DNA from: Lelliottia sp. WAP21
GTDB lineage: Bacteria; Pseudomonadota; Gammaproteobacteria; Enterobacterales; Enterobacteriaceae
Length of the DNA stretch: 64,000 nucleotides
Direction of reading: 5' to 3'
Assembly: GCF_020532665.2 (NCBI RefSeq)
Contig: NZ_JAIWPG020000009.1
Span: 124,001 to 188,000 of the forward strand
Shown one piece after another: positions 38,901-47,332 of the stretch. The translations under genes were made by a program, and so were the position numbers. The notes beneath the pieces were generated by a model. The model was not told where the DNA came from. It ran no database searches and saw only the letters and a list, made by a program, of their open reading frames with translations. The first letter of the stretch is position 1. Each line of letters opens with the position of its first letter.

Positions 38901-39018
38901 TGGCGTGGAAGGGCAAGTGAGCCAAAAAGTGAATCTTTGGGCAAATGCTGGTGTAGAAATCGGCGATAAGGGATACAGTAATACGACTGCCATGATGGGA
39001 ATTCACTACAAATTCTGA
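32938..39018 (+). CDS. Giant AIDA-type autotransporter adhesin
   Basis: 2,026 residues. An N-terminal hydrophobic segment with a long basic lead ('KQSYYLFVFVSVISNTEVYS') fits an extended signal peptide. The passenger has many passenger-associated repeats of the form 'GTLTLTNTNTYRGGTNISGG'. Residues about 880-1130 and 1250-1530 form a duplicated pair, each with 'NYTLIHT', 'GYVS..GQDY.LGFRLAW' and 'GWDG.SLTK'. A proline-rich linker near 1685 leads to the C-terminal beta-barrel (about 1742-2026), which ends in Phe ('MMGIHYKF'). It would be exported by the Sec system and displayed on the surface. Adhesion or aggregation is inferred. Confidence 0.92.
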   Translation: MNTTHCVVCFTAKQCWTNISALAKMISEKYFVVKQSYYLFVFVSVISNTEVYSEGYQWSPTGVESSGGNGIWDTTSPLWYSEGMTHSWVNAPGNNAWFSGSPGTVIINEAVTIQNLNFSTSDYTLTGGSIINGSPLFTGREINISNGITSTINSLIEGGGLSASPLIIKNGGKAIFTGTNTYSNTNTSSGNPFLRAGAARSTIVIGNSTLQVDRDTNLGAAPTTFTNGLQLGDSTGRGTLFITGDTFTTNRNVLLGPGATEGLGGRIDADVGVTAIFNGQITSAVSNVTQLTIGGPGTVVLNAVNNYAGKTTVLAGSTLQAGNHNTTTNMLGSINSPFHNDGTLIIDRLSGTLVKSGGMTGGETGRFIIRGGGNVSWAGDNTYSGDTIIEAGNLTVGTAFAGDRYQSSHVHINNINSVLGINAGSSDITYPGEISGVGGLRKLAGSTLILTGNNTFEGATTISAGTVQVGDGGTRGSISSNVALSIATATLAFAHADNISFGSVISGLGKLSQTGSGTLTLNGNNTYAGGTTIMAGNVQIASDSNLGAATGMLIFSGDSTLEVLANLTSSRATILNATSATLDVNDGATLVMGGVIDGPGVLYKTDSGTLTLTNTNTYRGGTNISGGRMQISGDANLGELSSRLTLDNATLETASTFSTTRMTTLGPDGGTFDTLDATSFTMTGAIEGSGSLTKQGEGNLTFTGTNLYTGVSTLLGGTLRLTNNGSIATSANVINNGQLDISGTNNGTSVVSLDGNGKVILGAQNLTLREGAGLFSGQFSGTGHLNKLGNATQILSGMNSTAGAVDVSAGTLQFEQNGDFTTSDYYTTHSYATTALTGVSTTLLVGGAFTQASDAHLAVTFDDLSGLSPRITAQSASLDGTLGMSGFIDRPVAVKASEVTTHNYTLIHTTNGISGNFTNNSLAPSDADYLISDGYVSADGQDYNLGFRLAWTGEKQTSSTGNFTLSEGTGFDIDQVLSDQTLPVGGFLTGWDGRSLTKEGEGRLVLSAVNTYNGATTLNAGLLQTGVADSFAQSSDLNVNGGVLDLNGYSQIASRLAGLGGEIWLNGATLTANNATDGDSTLFAGVITDGTRSGGGLVKAGTGTLILTGNHTYGGSTIINDGALQIGNGGTSGSIAGNITDNGSLVLNRSDVLTFDGGLSGTGKLIQAGRGNTVLTASGSQLGEIEVRKGTLTFAQNGAFTLTNAYSTASGATTALGLAQSQLAVGGRFTQEHDATLQAVLSADKSLPAINAETATLNGQLIVTGFEDGPTPVKASHVADKNYTLIHTSDGITGHFLNNPLLPLGTDYLLRNGYVSDNGQDYILGFRLAWTEESRAAGTGSFTLAEGTGMEIDQALTDQPAPVEGFASGWDGKSLTKAGDGRLVLSAANTYTGYTLVEAGTLQTNIAHSFAHSSDVIINGGVLDINGYDQVASDLAGHGGEISLNGATLTVRNASPADSTTFFGDITDGIQPGGKLRKTGEGALTLVGNTGWSGETLLDSGELILDGRNSGARLISNVIGLENTRLVLKHGAVLTGRIDPTDVSIDAVSLWNMTGDSQVDELRLAGRLNIVAPSQRGVAVGRTLSVANWYGFEGTVMLNTVLGNDRSVTDKIAVNGNTSGKTFVQINNLGGGGAQTVEGIRIIDVNGTSAGTFVKAGRIVAGAYDYNLIKKGPDWFLSSAQGGIPSEPGSPEPTKPVPNIVRPESASYTANLSAANTMFTTRLHERMGETLYTDAMTGDRKKTSMWLRQVGEHTRWKENGGQLNTQSNRYVIQLGGDVARWESDDLQSWHLGIMAGYGSDNSNSRSGPTGYSAEGSVNGYSTGLYLTWYQNEETKQGMYTDSWVQYSWFDNDVKGQHLQDESYESSGFTTSFEVGYAHKLGEFNSYNDMTSEWYIQPQAQIMWMGVEADDHSESNGTTVSGQGDNNLQTRLGLRTHLRGHSKIDEGKNRIFQPFAEINWIHNTKNYGTRMDGVNVYQDGVRNTGEVKSGVEGQVSQKVNLWANAGVEIGDKGYSNTTAMMGIHYKF

Positions 39019-39023
39019 ATCTG

Positions 39024-40243
39024 TGAATCGCCACGGATAATCTAGACGACTTCTGAGTCGCTGATAATTTTGTTTTTCATATTCCGTCGGTGGCATCTGA
39101 TCACTCGAACCATGCCGACGCTTACTGTTATAAAACATTTCGATGTAATCAAAATATCGTTGCGTGCTTCTTCCCGTGTTCCGTAGATCTTTTTCTTTAT
39201 CCGTTCACGCTTCAGTAGCTGGAAAAAACGTTCTGCAACTGCGTTGTCGTGACAATTACCACGACGGCTCATGCTGACTTCCAGACCGTGTGATTTCAGG
39301 AACGACTGCCACTCATGGCTTGTGTACTGACTCCCCTGGTCAGAATGAACCAGCACCTGTTTTTGGGGATTACGCCGCCATACAGCCATCAAAAGCGCAT
39401 TCAGAACAATATCTTTTGTCATCCGGCGTTGCATTGACCAGCCGATAACTTTGCGCAAGAATAGGTCAACAACTACGGCCAGATACAGCCAGCCTTCGTG
39501 GGTTCGGATGTAAGTTATGTCCGTTACCCAACGTTCATCTGGAGCTTCCGGATCGAACTGTCGCTGTAGCCTGTTGGGTGTCACGATACGGACTTCACCT
39601 TTACGCGCTCGTGGGCTTCGATACCCGACCTGAGCTTTTATCCCGGCAAGCCGCTAGACCCGGTTAATCCCACATTGTTGCCCGCTATCTCGCAGGTCGA
39701 GATAGATCATGCGATAGCCATAAACGCAACCGGACTCCAGCCAGAACTGTTTGATTTGTCCTGCCAGTCTGAGATCCACCTGAAGCCGTGGTGAATGCGG
39801 CTGCTGAAGCCAGGCGTAAAACCCACTCGGATGTAAATGCAGCACCCGGCAGAGTAGACGAACAGGCCAGCAACAGGAGTTGTCGCGGATAAAGGCGTAC
39901 CTCCGTCGGTCAGCTTTGCGAAGTAAGCCGCGGATTTTTTTATTATTTCCCGTTCGTCAGTAACCCGATTCAGCTCCTTCTGGAGTCGGCGGATCTCGGC
40001 CTGAGCATCTGACTGCTCTTTGTTAGTGGAAGAGTCCGGCCCGTATTTCTTTATCCAGGCATAAAGACAGTGGGTAGTGATAAAGAGACGTGTTGCAACC
40101 CTGGAAACTGAATAGCCACGATCAACAACCTGTTTGACAGCTTCAATTTTAAACTCTTAAGGATAACGCTTACTGCTCATATGCACCTCTCGTTAAGCCA
40201 TTTTAAAGGGCTCTGAGGTGTCTATTAAACCTGTGGCGCTTCA
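39024..40243 (-). mobile_element. Degenerate IS3-family insertion sequence, 1.22 kb
   Basis: The ends are imperfect inverted repeats: read inward, TGAATCGCCACGGATAATCT at 39024 and TGAAGCGCCACAGGTTTAAT at 40243. On the minus strand orfA starts at about 40181 ('MSSKRYP', then a TAA, then 'EFKIEAVKQVVDRGYSVSRV'). orfB gives 'HLHPSGFYAWLQQP', 'ERWVTDITYIRTHEGWLYLA' and 'VHSDQGSQYTSHEWQSFLKS', with a frameshift near 39155 ('YGTREEARNDI' to 'MFYNSKRRHGSS'). No flanking direct repeat is seen. It begins 6 bases after the autotransporter stop codon. Transposase inactive. Confidence 0.88.
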
Positions 40244-40862
40244 TAGGAATCCTTTTAAGTTCGTTCTGGCTAGCCTGCGGCCTGTGAAAGGAAACCTGCT
40301 TCTCGAATGGCACTAAAACTCAGCATAAACTATTTTGCCAACTGAACATATAAGAACACTGTTGAAGTCATTATACCCATATGACTACGAACGTCTGTTT
40401 AAACAATAAAAAATCCAATAAATTCACTCCGTGACTACATAGAATCATTTTGTTGCAATATTGGAAATTCTTTTTCTGAGTATTTTTCATGAATTTTTCT
40501 CACTTTTTTAAATATAAAAAAAATCTTATAAATTTCGATCTCTCTACGAGAGCTTGTCGTTTCTATATCTTCAATTCACCATGATTTAGATCAATTTAAT
40601 TTCATTTATGTAACGTTTAACTACCCGTTTGTTTACTGGTAGTTAAAACCACTGGCTGCACTCTAAAAATCAGGTCGGTTGCGGTGTTAATACGCTATGT
40701 ACAGCGGTGTCACCCGTTAGAATTTAGATGAAAATTCTTAAGAATTTTCTAATGTAATATTTTGATCTGTTAATTTGATCTCGCTAAGAGTTTTGCTCTA
40801 TCATCCTTTTGTAAAGAAACTCCACGGGATCCGTCAAAACTGTTAAGCATTAAGGGAATGAA
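40244..40862. promoter_or_regulatory. AT-rich region upstream of the T6SS operon
   Basis: About 620 bases, very AT-rich, no gene. It must carry the promoter for the tssB-led operon. TTGATCTCG- and TTAGAATTTAGATGAAAA-like stretches occur, but no firm -10/-35 pair can be assigned. H-NS silencing is common for such T6SS promoters. A long 5' untranslated region is possible. Confidence 0.45.
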
Positions 40863-41360
40863 ATGGCTGAATCGACCTTCCAAAGCGAGATACCGAAGGC
40901 TCGCGTTAACATCCGTCTGGACCTGCACACGGGGTCAGCTCAGAAGAAAGTAGAATTACCTTTGAAACTATTGGCATTGGGGTCTTTCTCAAATGGCAAA
41001 GGATCCCGCCCACTTTCAGAGCGTGAGCCTGTCAACATTAATAAATTAAATTTTGACAACGTGCTTGCTGAATTGAAGCCTGAAGTCAGCTACGCAGTAC
41101 GTAACACGTTAGCTGGTGACGGCTCAGAAGAAAATGTTCACCTCAGTTTCTCTGGGATTAAGGACTTCGAACCTGAAGCGGTAGCGAAACAGATACCACA
41201 ATTACGCGCCATGCTGGCAATGAGAAATCTGCTTCGTGATTTGAAATCTAATCTGATGGACAACACTGAGTTTCGCAAATCGCTTGAGTCTATTTTAAAA
41301 GACCCCGCCCTGAGTGAAGAATTAAGAGCAGAACTGAACGCCCTTGCCCCTGCGGAGTAA
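40863..41360 (+). CDS. tssB: T6SS sheath small subunit TssB (VipA)
   Basis: 165 residues. 'STFQSEIPKARVNIRLDLHT', 'KKVELPLKLLALGSFSN', 'ISYAVRNTL'-like and 'LRAMLAMRNLLRDLKSNLMD' are TssB hallmarks. With TssC it builds the contractile cytoplasmic sheath. AAGGGA lies 5 bases before the ATG. First gene of the cluster, 42 bases before tssC. Confidence 0.96.
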   Translation: MAESTFQSEIPKARVNIRLDLHTGSAQKKVELPLKLLALGSFSNGKGSRPLSEREPVNINKLNFDNVLAELKPEVSYAVRNTLAGDGSEENVHLSFSGIKDFEPEAVAKQIPQLRAMLAMRNLLRDLKSNLMDNTEFRKSLESILKDPALSEELRAELNALAPAE

Positions 41361-41402
41361 GTACAGGGTTCTTATTTTAATGGATTAACAGAGAGAATGC
41401 TG

Positions 41403-42947
41403 ATGTCTGTAAATACTGAAACACAACCCGCGCAGGGGACTGCGACTGTACTTAAAAATGAGCCTGGTGATAGCGTTTATGCATCGTTGTTTGAAAAAAT
41501 CAATTTAACCCCGGTAACGACGCTAAGTGACATCACTGAATTCCAGGACAATAGCGTGCTGGCTGACGTCTCCGCCGATGAACGCGTCACAGCGGCAATT
41601 CAGGTTTTCATGCAGGTCATTTCAAAATCAGGCCAGAAAGTCGAGAGGCTTGATAAAACGCTTTTAGATCAGCACATTGCCGAGCTTGACCACCAGATTA
41701 GTCGTCAACTCGATGAAGTTATGCATCACCCGGAATTCCAGCAGGTCGAGTCACTGTGGCGTGGACTTCGCCATACAGTGGACCGTACTGACTTCCGCCA
41801 AAATGTAAAAATAGAGTTGCTGGATGTTTCTAAAGACGATCTGCGTCAGGATTTTGAAGACGCTCCGGAGATTATCCAGAGTGGTCTTTATCATCATACT
41901 TATTCGATGGAATACGACCAACCGGGCGGAGAGCCTATCGCTGCTATTATTTCGTCGTATGAATTTGATTCTTCCGCTCAGGATGTCGCGTTACTCCGCA
42001 ATATCTCAAAAGTTTCAGCTGCCGCTCATATGCCGTTTATTGGTTCCGTTGGACCGAAATTCTTCCATAAATCCAGCATGGAAGAAGTCGCGGCCATCAA
42101 AGACATCGGTAACTATTTTGACCGTGCAGAATACATCAAATGGAAGGCGTTCCGCGATTCTGAAGACTCCCGCTATATCGGCCTGACAATGCCACGCGTT
42201 CTGGGACGTCTGCCATATGGCCCGGATACTGTGCCAGTCAGAAGCTTTAACTACGTTGAACAAGTGAAAGGCCCTGACCACGAGAAATATTTGTGGACCA
42301 ATGCGTCGTTTGCCTTCGCCGCAAATATGGTGAAAAGTTTTATCAACAACGGCTGGTGCGTCCAGATTCGTGGCCCTCAGGCCGGTGGTGCCGTTCAGGA
42401 CCTGCCTATCCACCTGTACGACCTCGGTACCGGCAATCAGGTTAAAATTCCGTCTGAAGTAATGATCCCGGAAACCCGTGAGTTTGAATTTGCTAACCTG
42501 GGATTCATCCCCCTTAGCTACTACAAAAATCGGGACTACAGCTGCTTCTTCTCGGCGAACTCTGCTCAGAAACCTGCGCTATACGATACCGCGGATGCTA
42601 CAGCAAACAGCCGTATTAACGCCCGCCTGCCGTATATCTTCCTGCTGTCGCGGATTGCTCACTACCTGAAACTTATTCAGCGTGAAAATATCGGTACCAC
42701 CAAGGACCGTCGTCTTCTGGAGCTGGAGCTGAATACCTGGGTTAAAGGCCTGGTGACTGAAATGACCGATCCGGGCGATGACCTTCAGGCCTCTCACCCG
42801 TTGCGGGACGCCAAAGTTATGGTCGAAGATATTGAGGATAACCCGGGGTTCTTCCGCGTGAAACTCTTTGCAGTTCCTCACTTCCAGGTTGAAGGCATGG
42901 ACGTCAATCTGTCGCTGGTATCCCAGATGCCTAAAGCAAAAGCCTAA
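41403..42947 (+). CDS. tssC: T6SS sheath large subunit TssC (VipB)
   Basis: 514 residues from the ATG at 41403 (GAGAG 7 bases upstream). An ATG 6 bases earlier is too close to that site. 'LWRGLRHTVDRTDFRQNVKI', 'YDQPGGEPIAAIISSYEFD', 'RVLGRLPYGPDTVPVRSFNY' and 'FEFANLGFIPLSYYKNRDYS' are the TssC core. It forms the interlocked sheath with TssB and carries the ClpV-recycling surface together with it. Complete. Confidence 0.96.
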   Translation: MSVNTETQPAQGTATVLKNEPGDSVYASLFEKINLTPVTTLSDITEFQDNSVLADVSADERVTAAIQVFMQVISKSGQKVERLDKTLLDQHIAELDHQISRQLDEVMHHPEFQQVESLWRGLRHTVDRTDFRQNVKIELLDVSKDDLRQDFEDAPEIIQSGLYHHTYSMEYDQPGGEPIAAIISSYEFDSSAQDVALLRNISKVSAAAHMPFIGSVGPKFFHKSSMEEVAAIKDIGNYFDRAEYIKWKAFRDSEDSRYIGLTMPRVLGRLPYGPDTVPVRSFNYVEQVKGPDHEKYLWTNASFAFAANMVKSFINNGWCVQIRGPQAGGAVQDLPIHLYDLGTGNQVKIPSEVMIPETREFEFANLGFIPLSYYKNRDYSCFFSANSAQKPALYDTADATANSRINARLPYIFLLSRIAHYLKLIQRENIGTTKDRRLLELELNTWVKGLVTEMTDPGDDLQASHPLRDAKVMVEDIEDNPGFFRVKLFAVPHFQVEGMDVNLSLVSQMPKAKA

Positions 42948-42960
42948 GGCAGGAGCAGGG

Positions 42961-44310
42961 ATGAAAATTTATCGTCCACTGTGGAACGAGGGGGCTTTAC
43001 TGTCCCCTCAACAGTTCCAGCAGCAGGCTGAATGGGAGTCTTTTCGAAGTCGGGGTGCATCAGCACTGGCGTCCCCGTTCCCCTGGGGTGTGGAAAAAGT
43101 TGAGTTTAATGACAGTCTTCTGTCGTCTGGTCTGATCCAGATTACGCAGTTGCGCCTCTGGCTCGAAGACGGAACGCTGATTGACGCTCAAAGGAGCGAT
43201 CTGCCTCCGGCGCCACGTGAGTTAGATGCCAGCCAGCTGACAGGTCTCGATTCCGTCATCGTTGTCATCGCACTGCCTCACATGCAGCCGGGTGTTGCCA
43301 ACGTAGAACAGGAAGGCGTTACCGCAGACAGGCCGCTTCGTTATCGTGAGGAATGGGTGACGTTGCAGGACGCCTTCGGGTCTGAAGAAGAGTCCATGGC
43401 CGTTGCCCGGTATAATTTCACGATCCGTTTTGCCCATGAAAGCAATGATTCCTGGAAAGTGTGCCCGGTGGCCAGACTGATCCGTGATGGACAAAATGCC
43501 TGGCGACTGGATCCGTCCTTTATTCCGCCGGTTGCGTCCTTTGCGGCAAGCCCGGTCCTTCGCGAACGTCTGGTGCTGCTCAATCGCCAGCTACGCTCCC
43601 GGCGCCAGCGTCTGATGACCATGCGTCGTGAAAGTAACGAAAGACTTGCCGATTTCGCCGTTGCTGATGTTTCCCTTTTCTGGCTGCTGAATGCACTGAA
43701 TTCTCACGCCAGAGTGCTGACGGAATTTGAACGCTTTCCTTCCCGTCCGCCAGAACAGGTTTGGGCCGAGCTCGCACGTCTGGCAGGCAGTATGCTGACC
43801 TTTTCCCTTGACCATGATCTTGACGCTATCCCGGGTTATGACCATGAGGAACCGGCCAAGTCGTTCCCTCCGCTGTTTGACCTGATAACAGGCTTGCTGG
43901 AGGCCAGTCTGCCATCCCGGGTCATTGCTCTGGAAATGTCCCGCCCGGATGGGCAGACCTGGAAGGCTAACCTTCACGATATCCGCCTGCGTGAAGAGGC
44001 CGACCTCTGGCTCTCTGTACGCTCGGATATCCCGGCCTGGCAGATTGCCGATAAATTCCCTGCACTCTGTCAGGCGGGCTCGCCTGATGACGTCAACGAG
44101 ATCTATGGTGCCGCACTCAAAGGTATCCCTTTGATCCCGGTGAGCAGGGTTCCGGCAGCGTTGCCTGTTCGTATGGAAAACCAGTACTTCGCACTTGATA
44201 TGGAAAGTCCCGCTGCGCATGAAATGCAGGAGCAGGGCGTGTGCATGTTCTATGTGCCTGAGTTGCTTGGTGCTCTTGAACTTGAACTGTTCGCGGTATT
44301 GCGCTCATGA
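42961..44310 (+). CDS. tssK: T6SS baseplate protein TssK
   Basis: 449 residues. 'MKIYRPLWNEGALLSPQQFQ' is the typical TssK opening, with 'WGVEKVEFNDSLLSSGLIQI' next and a C-terminal 'MENQYFALDMESPAAHEMQE'. TssK trimers join the baseplate to the membrane complex. GGAG lies before the ATG at 42961. The stop overlaps the tssL start (ATGA). Confidence 0.95.
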   Translation: MKIYRPLWNEGALLSPQQFQQQAEWESFRSRGASALASPFPWGVEKVEFNDSLLSSGLIQITQLRLWLEDGTLIDAQRSDLPPAPRELDASQLTGLDSVIVVIALPHMQPGVANVEQEGVTADRPLRYREEWVTLQDAFGSEEESMAVARYNFTIRFAHESNDSWKVCPVARLIRDGQNAWRLDPSFIPPVASFAASPVLRERLVLLNRQLRSRRQRLMTMRRESNERLADFAVADVSLFWLLNALNSHARVLTEFERFPSRPPEQVWAELARLAGSMLTFSLDHDLDAIPGYDHEEPAKSFPPLFDLITGLLEASLPSRVIALEMSRPDGQTWKANLHDIRLREEADLWLSVRSDIPAWQIADKFPALCQAGSPDDVNEIYGAALKGIPLIPVSRVPAALPVRMENQYFALDMESPAAHEMQEQGVCMFYVPELLGALELELFAVLRS

Positions 44311-44996
44311 GACAGGATATCGATATCGACCAGCTGATGACGGAGACCTGGCTCACCGTCACCATGCTGAAGAAAGGCGCCGTCACTCTCAACGGCAACA
44401 CGCTTTACGACAAGTGCGTTAAAGAGGTTGAAAGCGTACGGGAAGCGCTGGAGCGTGCTGGCTATGACGAGGCCAGTGTTGAGCATATTTCCTATGCACA
44501 GTGCGCTTTGCTTGATGAGACGGTGATGAGCCGCAAGCCTGAAAAAGGTGAGGAAGGAGAGGAGCCCCAAATTGATGAGGGCCAGGTCGCCTGGCGTAAA
44601 GCGCCACTTCAGGCTCGATTTTTCGGATCGCTCCGGGCAGGCGCAGCATTGTGGGATCGCATTGCCCAGGTCCTGCGTCAGCCCTCACCGAACATGGCCG
44701 TTCTGACGTGCTATCACCGGGTGATCGCCCTGGGCTTTCAGGGACTGTACAGCCTGAAAGCAGTCAGCCAGTCGCAGAGGGATGAAGTGGTCAAAGCACT
44801 CTCTGAGCGCGTCTCTCCGCCTGATGCAGGCCTTTCACTGGTTGTTCACCGGATGGGGAAACATCGCTGGAGTCTGATGCGCTCAGTCTGGTTCTGGATA
44901 GCGCTCGCCGTCATCCTGACCGGCATCATCTGGTGGGGTGGTCATCTGTGGCTCCAGGCACTGTTGTCAGCACACATACCGGAGCTGCATGGCTAA
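44307..44996 (+). CDS. tssL: T6SS inner-membrane protein TssL (DotU)
   Basis: 229 residues. The cytoplasmic DotU/IcmH domain ('SYAQCALLDETVMSR', 'WRKAPLQARFFGSLRAGAAL', 'ALGFQGLYSL') is followed by one C-terminal membrane helix ('FWIALAVILTGIIWWGGHLW'). It is part of the TssJLM membrane complex. tssJ and tssM are not next to it. Its stop overlaps the tagL start (TAATG). Confidence 0.94.
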   Translation: MRQDIDIDQLMTETWLTVTMLKKGAVTLNGNTLYDKCVKEVESVREALERAGYDEASVEHISYAQCALLDETVMSRKPEKGEEGEEPQIDEGQVAWRKAPLQARFFGSLRAGAALWDRIAQVLRQPSPNMAVLTCYHRVIALGFQGLYSLKAVSQSQRDEVVKALSERVSPPDAGLSLVVHRMGKHRWSLMRSVWFWIALAVILTGIIWWGGHLWLQALLSAHIPELHG

Positions 44997-46675
44997 TGCG
45001 TAGATCAGTCATTATACCGGTTGTCCTGCACGCCTTTGTCGCCGTTGCCACGTTGCTGTGGTTGCTCTGGTATTTCATCCCGACAGGAAACGTGTTTAAA
45101 GGACTGACCACCCTGCTGATCCTCCTTCTGGCAGGCTGGACAGTCTTTAAAAACTGTCGGTGTGACGAGCCAGCATCCGATGCCACCGTCACCGCCGATG
45201 ACCTGCCATTACCCGACACCGAGGGTCCCGTTGTCCTGGTGTGTGGTGACATGCTGGATACCCTGTTCCAGGGAAACCCTTTGCGCAAAACAGCCCAGGG
45301 ATGGTGGCTTCGGGCCGATGACGTCAGCCGGTTAACTGACGTTGTCCGCAGCATACAGAAACAGTTCCCACGCCAGGTCGGTCAGCTTTCGGTGATGTAC
45401 CGCTGCCTGCCAGATCAACACCAGGATGAAGCGGTACTGCGCTCCACACTGAAAACCCTCCGCCAGCAAAGTAAGCAGATCAAATCACTGACCGGTTTTA
45501 CGCTGCCGGTGGTAGTGAGTGCCGATTTTTCCGGTCCTGAAACACCGTGGATAATCGTACGCGGTGACAAGCCGATAGTCTGTCCGGTTAATGATTCGCC
45601 TCAGGCGTTTATTGACTGGCAGCAGGCGGAAGACAATATCCTGCTACTGCCAGCGGTCAGCCAGGCATTTTGCTTTATCCGTCATACTCTGACAGATGAG
45701 CTGGAGAAACCGGACCGACTAACGCCGCCGGTGCGTGTATTTTCCGTCTCCATGCGCCTCGGCGTGGTCAATCCAGAGGCTCAGTCAGTCTGGTCCACCT
45801 GGCTCTGTTCCCGGACCTGCTTGCAGTTTACCTGCAAAGCCGGTCAGTCAGTTCCGACAGGTTCGTTCCCGGATGCCATTCTGCCACTTCTGGCACCTTT
45901 TGCTTCCACAGTGCAGGGTGGCCAGCGTACCCGCCGCCTGGTGCTGTTGATGTGGTTGTGCGCCCTGACCGCACTGGGTATTTCTGCACTCAATAATCGT
46001 GACCTCATCCGTCACGTGAGTGCCGATTTACAGCGCTGGAACGCGATCCCGATGAATCACTACCGTCCGAAAGCAGAATCGCTGGCCGCTCTGAAACAGG
46101 ATGCACTCCTGCTTGAACGCTGGCAGCGTCAGGGAGAGCCTTTGCGTTACAGCCTGGGCTATTACCCGGGACAACGACTGTGGCTGGCCTTACAGCAGGC
46201 TATTGATACCTGGACTCCTCCACCAGCACCTAAACCAAAACCAGTACCGAAAATTGTTCGTCTCGACAGCATGTCGCTGTTTGATTCCGGTAAGTCCGTG
46301 CTCAAACCTGGCTCCACCAAAATGCTGGTCAACTCGCTGGTCGGAATCAAAGCCAAACCAGGCTGGCTTATTGTGGTCAGTGGCCACACAGACAATACCG
46401 GCAGCGTACAGCTCAATCAGACCCTGTCTCTTCAAAGGGCGGAGGCTGTCCGTAACTGGATGCGTGATACCGGGGACGTTCCGGAAAGTTGTTTTGCCGT
46501 CCAGGGCTACGGCGACAGCCGACCGATTGCTTCAAACGATACGCCTGATGGCCGTGCGCATAACCGGCGTGTCGAGATCAGTCTGGTACCGCAGGCTGAC
46601 GCCTGTCGTATGCCAGGCACAAAACACGCGTCACAGGATGTACGTGACGTTTTAACTCAAGAAATGGAGAAGTAA
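44996..46675 (+). CDS. OmpA-domain T6SS peptidoglycan-anchor protein (TagL type)
   Basis: 559 residues. Two N-terminal hydrophobic segments ('IPVVLHAFVAVATLLWLLW', 'GLTTLLILLLAGWTVF') and one near residue 320 ('LLMWLCALTALGISAL') span the inner membrane. The C-terminal OmpA-like domain (about 425-545) has 'VVSGHTDNTGSVQLNQTLSL', 'RAEAVRNWM' and 'DGRAHNRRVEISL', which bind meso-diaminopimelate peptidoglycan. It is translationally coupled to tssL, with which such proteins interact. It may stabilise the membrane complex in the cell wall. In this cluster type the gene sits between tssL and hcp. Confidence 0.88.
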   Translation: MRRSVIIPVVLHAFVAVATLLWLLWYFIPTGNVFKGLTTLLILLLAGWTVFKNCRCDEPASDATVTADDLPLPDTEGPVVLVCGDMLDTLFQGNPLRKTAQGWWLRADDVSRLTDVVRSIQKQFPRQVGQLSVMYRCLPDQHQDEAVLRSTLKTLRQQSKQIKSLTGFTLPVVVSADFSGPETPWIIVRGDKPIVCPVNDSPQAFIDWQQAEDNILLLPAVSQAFCFIRHTLTDELEKPDRLTPPVRVFSVSMRLGVVNPEAQSVWSTWLCSRTCLQFTCKAGQSVPTGSFPDAILPLLAPFASTVQGGQRTRRLVLLMWLCALTALGISALNNRDLIRHVSADLQRWNAIPMNHYRPKAESLAALKQDALLLERWQRQGEPLRYSLGYYPGQRLWLALQQAIDTWTPPPAPKPKPVPKIVRLDSMSLFDSGKSVLKPGSTKMLVNSLVGIKAKPGWLIVVSGHTDNTGSVQLNQTLSLQRAEAVRNWMRDTGDVPESCFAVQGYGDSRPIASNDTPDGRAHNRRVEISLVPQADACRMPGTKHASQDVRDVLTQEMEK

Positions 46676-46677
46676 AC

Positions 46678-47169
46678 ATGGCAATCCCAGTTTATCTGTG
46701 GCTGAAAGACGATGGCGGCGCTGACATCAAGGGTTCCGTAGATGTGAAAGATCGCGAAGGAAGCATCGAAGTTGTTGCTCAGGAACACACCCTGTACATC
46801 CCGACCGATAACAATACTGGCAAACTGACCGGAACCCGTATTCATACACCGTTCCTGTTTACCAAAGAAATCGACTCTTCCAGCCCGTACCTCTACAAAG
46901 CCGTGACCACGGGCCAGACCCTGAAGTCTGCTGAATTTAAGTGGTACAAAATCAACGACGCAGGTCAGGAAGTTGAGTATTTCAACACCAAACTGGAAAA
47001 CGTCAAACTGGTGAAAGTTGCACCAAAAATGCACGACATCAAGGATGCCTCCTTCGAGAAGCATAACCACCTTGAGCAGATCGAGCTGCGCTACGAAAAA
47101 ATCACCTGGACCTACAAAGACGGCAACATCATTCATTCCGATTCCTGGAACGAACGCACCACAGCATAA
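46678..47169 (+). CDS. hcp: T6SS tube protein Hcp (TssD)
   Basis: 163 residues: 'MAIPVYLWLKDDGGADIKGS', 'HTLYIPTDNNTGKLTGTRIH', 'KEIDSSSPYLYKAVTTGQTL' and 'IELRYEKITWTYKDGNIIHS' are classical Hcp. Hexameric rings stack into the inner tube and can chaperone small effectors. It follows tagL by 2 bases. A strong terminator follows, so hcp may be made in larger amounts than the genes after it. Confidence 0.97.
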   Translation: MAIPVYLWLKDDGGADIKGSVDVKDREGSIEVVAQEHTLYIPTDNNTGKLTGTRIHTPFLFTKEIDSSSPYLYKAVTTGQTLKSAEFKWYKINDAGQEVEYFNTKLENVKLVKVAPKMHDIKDASFEKHNHLEQIELRYEKITWTYKDGNIIHSDSWNERTTA

Positions 47170-47175
47170 GACTCT

Positions 47176-47210
47176 GGCGGGCAGATCCCTTCTGTCCGCC
47201 TTTTTGTTTT
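47176..47210 (+). terminator. Intrinsic terminator after hcp
   Basis: GGCGGGCAGA (47176-47185) pairs with TCTGTCCGCC (47191-47200) over 10 base pairs, with one G:T, around a 5-base loop. TTTTTGTTTT follows. It ends 122 bases before tssH, so tssH and later genes depend on read-through or on a second promoter. Confidence 0.85.
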
Positions 47211-47332
47211 GCTCCGCACAGCGCCTGTCAGACGGACGCTTTGCAGAGCAGTCTCACAATTTATCGGCATGAACCTTATGGGCATCGGTTGACGGCCAGG
47301 GGCGGTAGCGTGCCTGAACAAGAGGGAACGAC

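Noticed and set aside
38407..39138. 243-codon minus-strand frame over the autotransporter 3' end
   Set aside because: Only its first 30 or so codons are the true end of the IS transposase ('MFYNSKRRHGSSDQ'). The rest is the antisense of the autotransporter.
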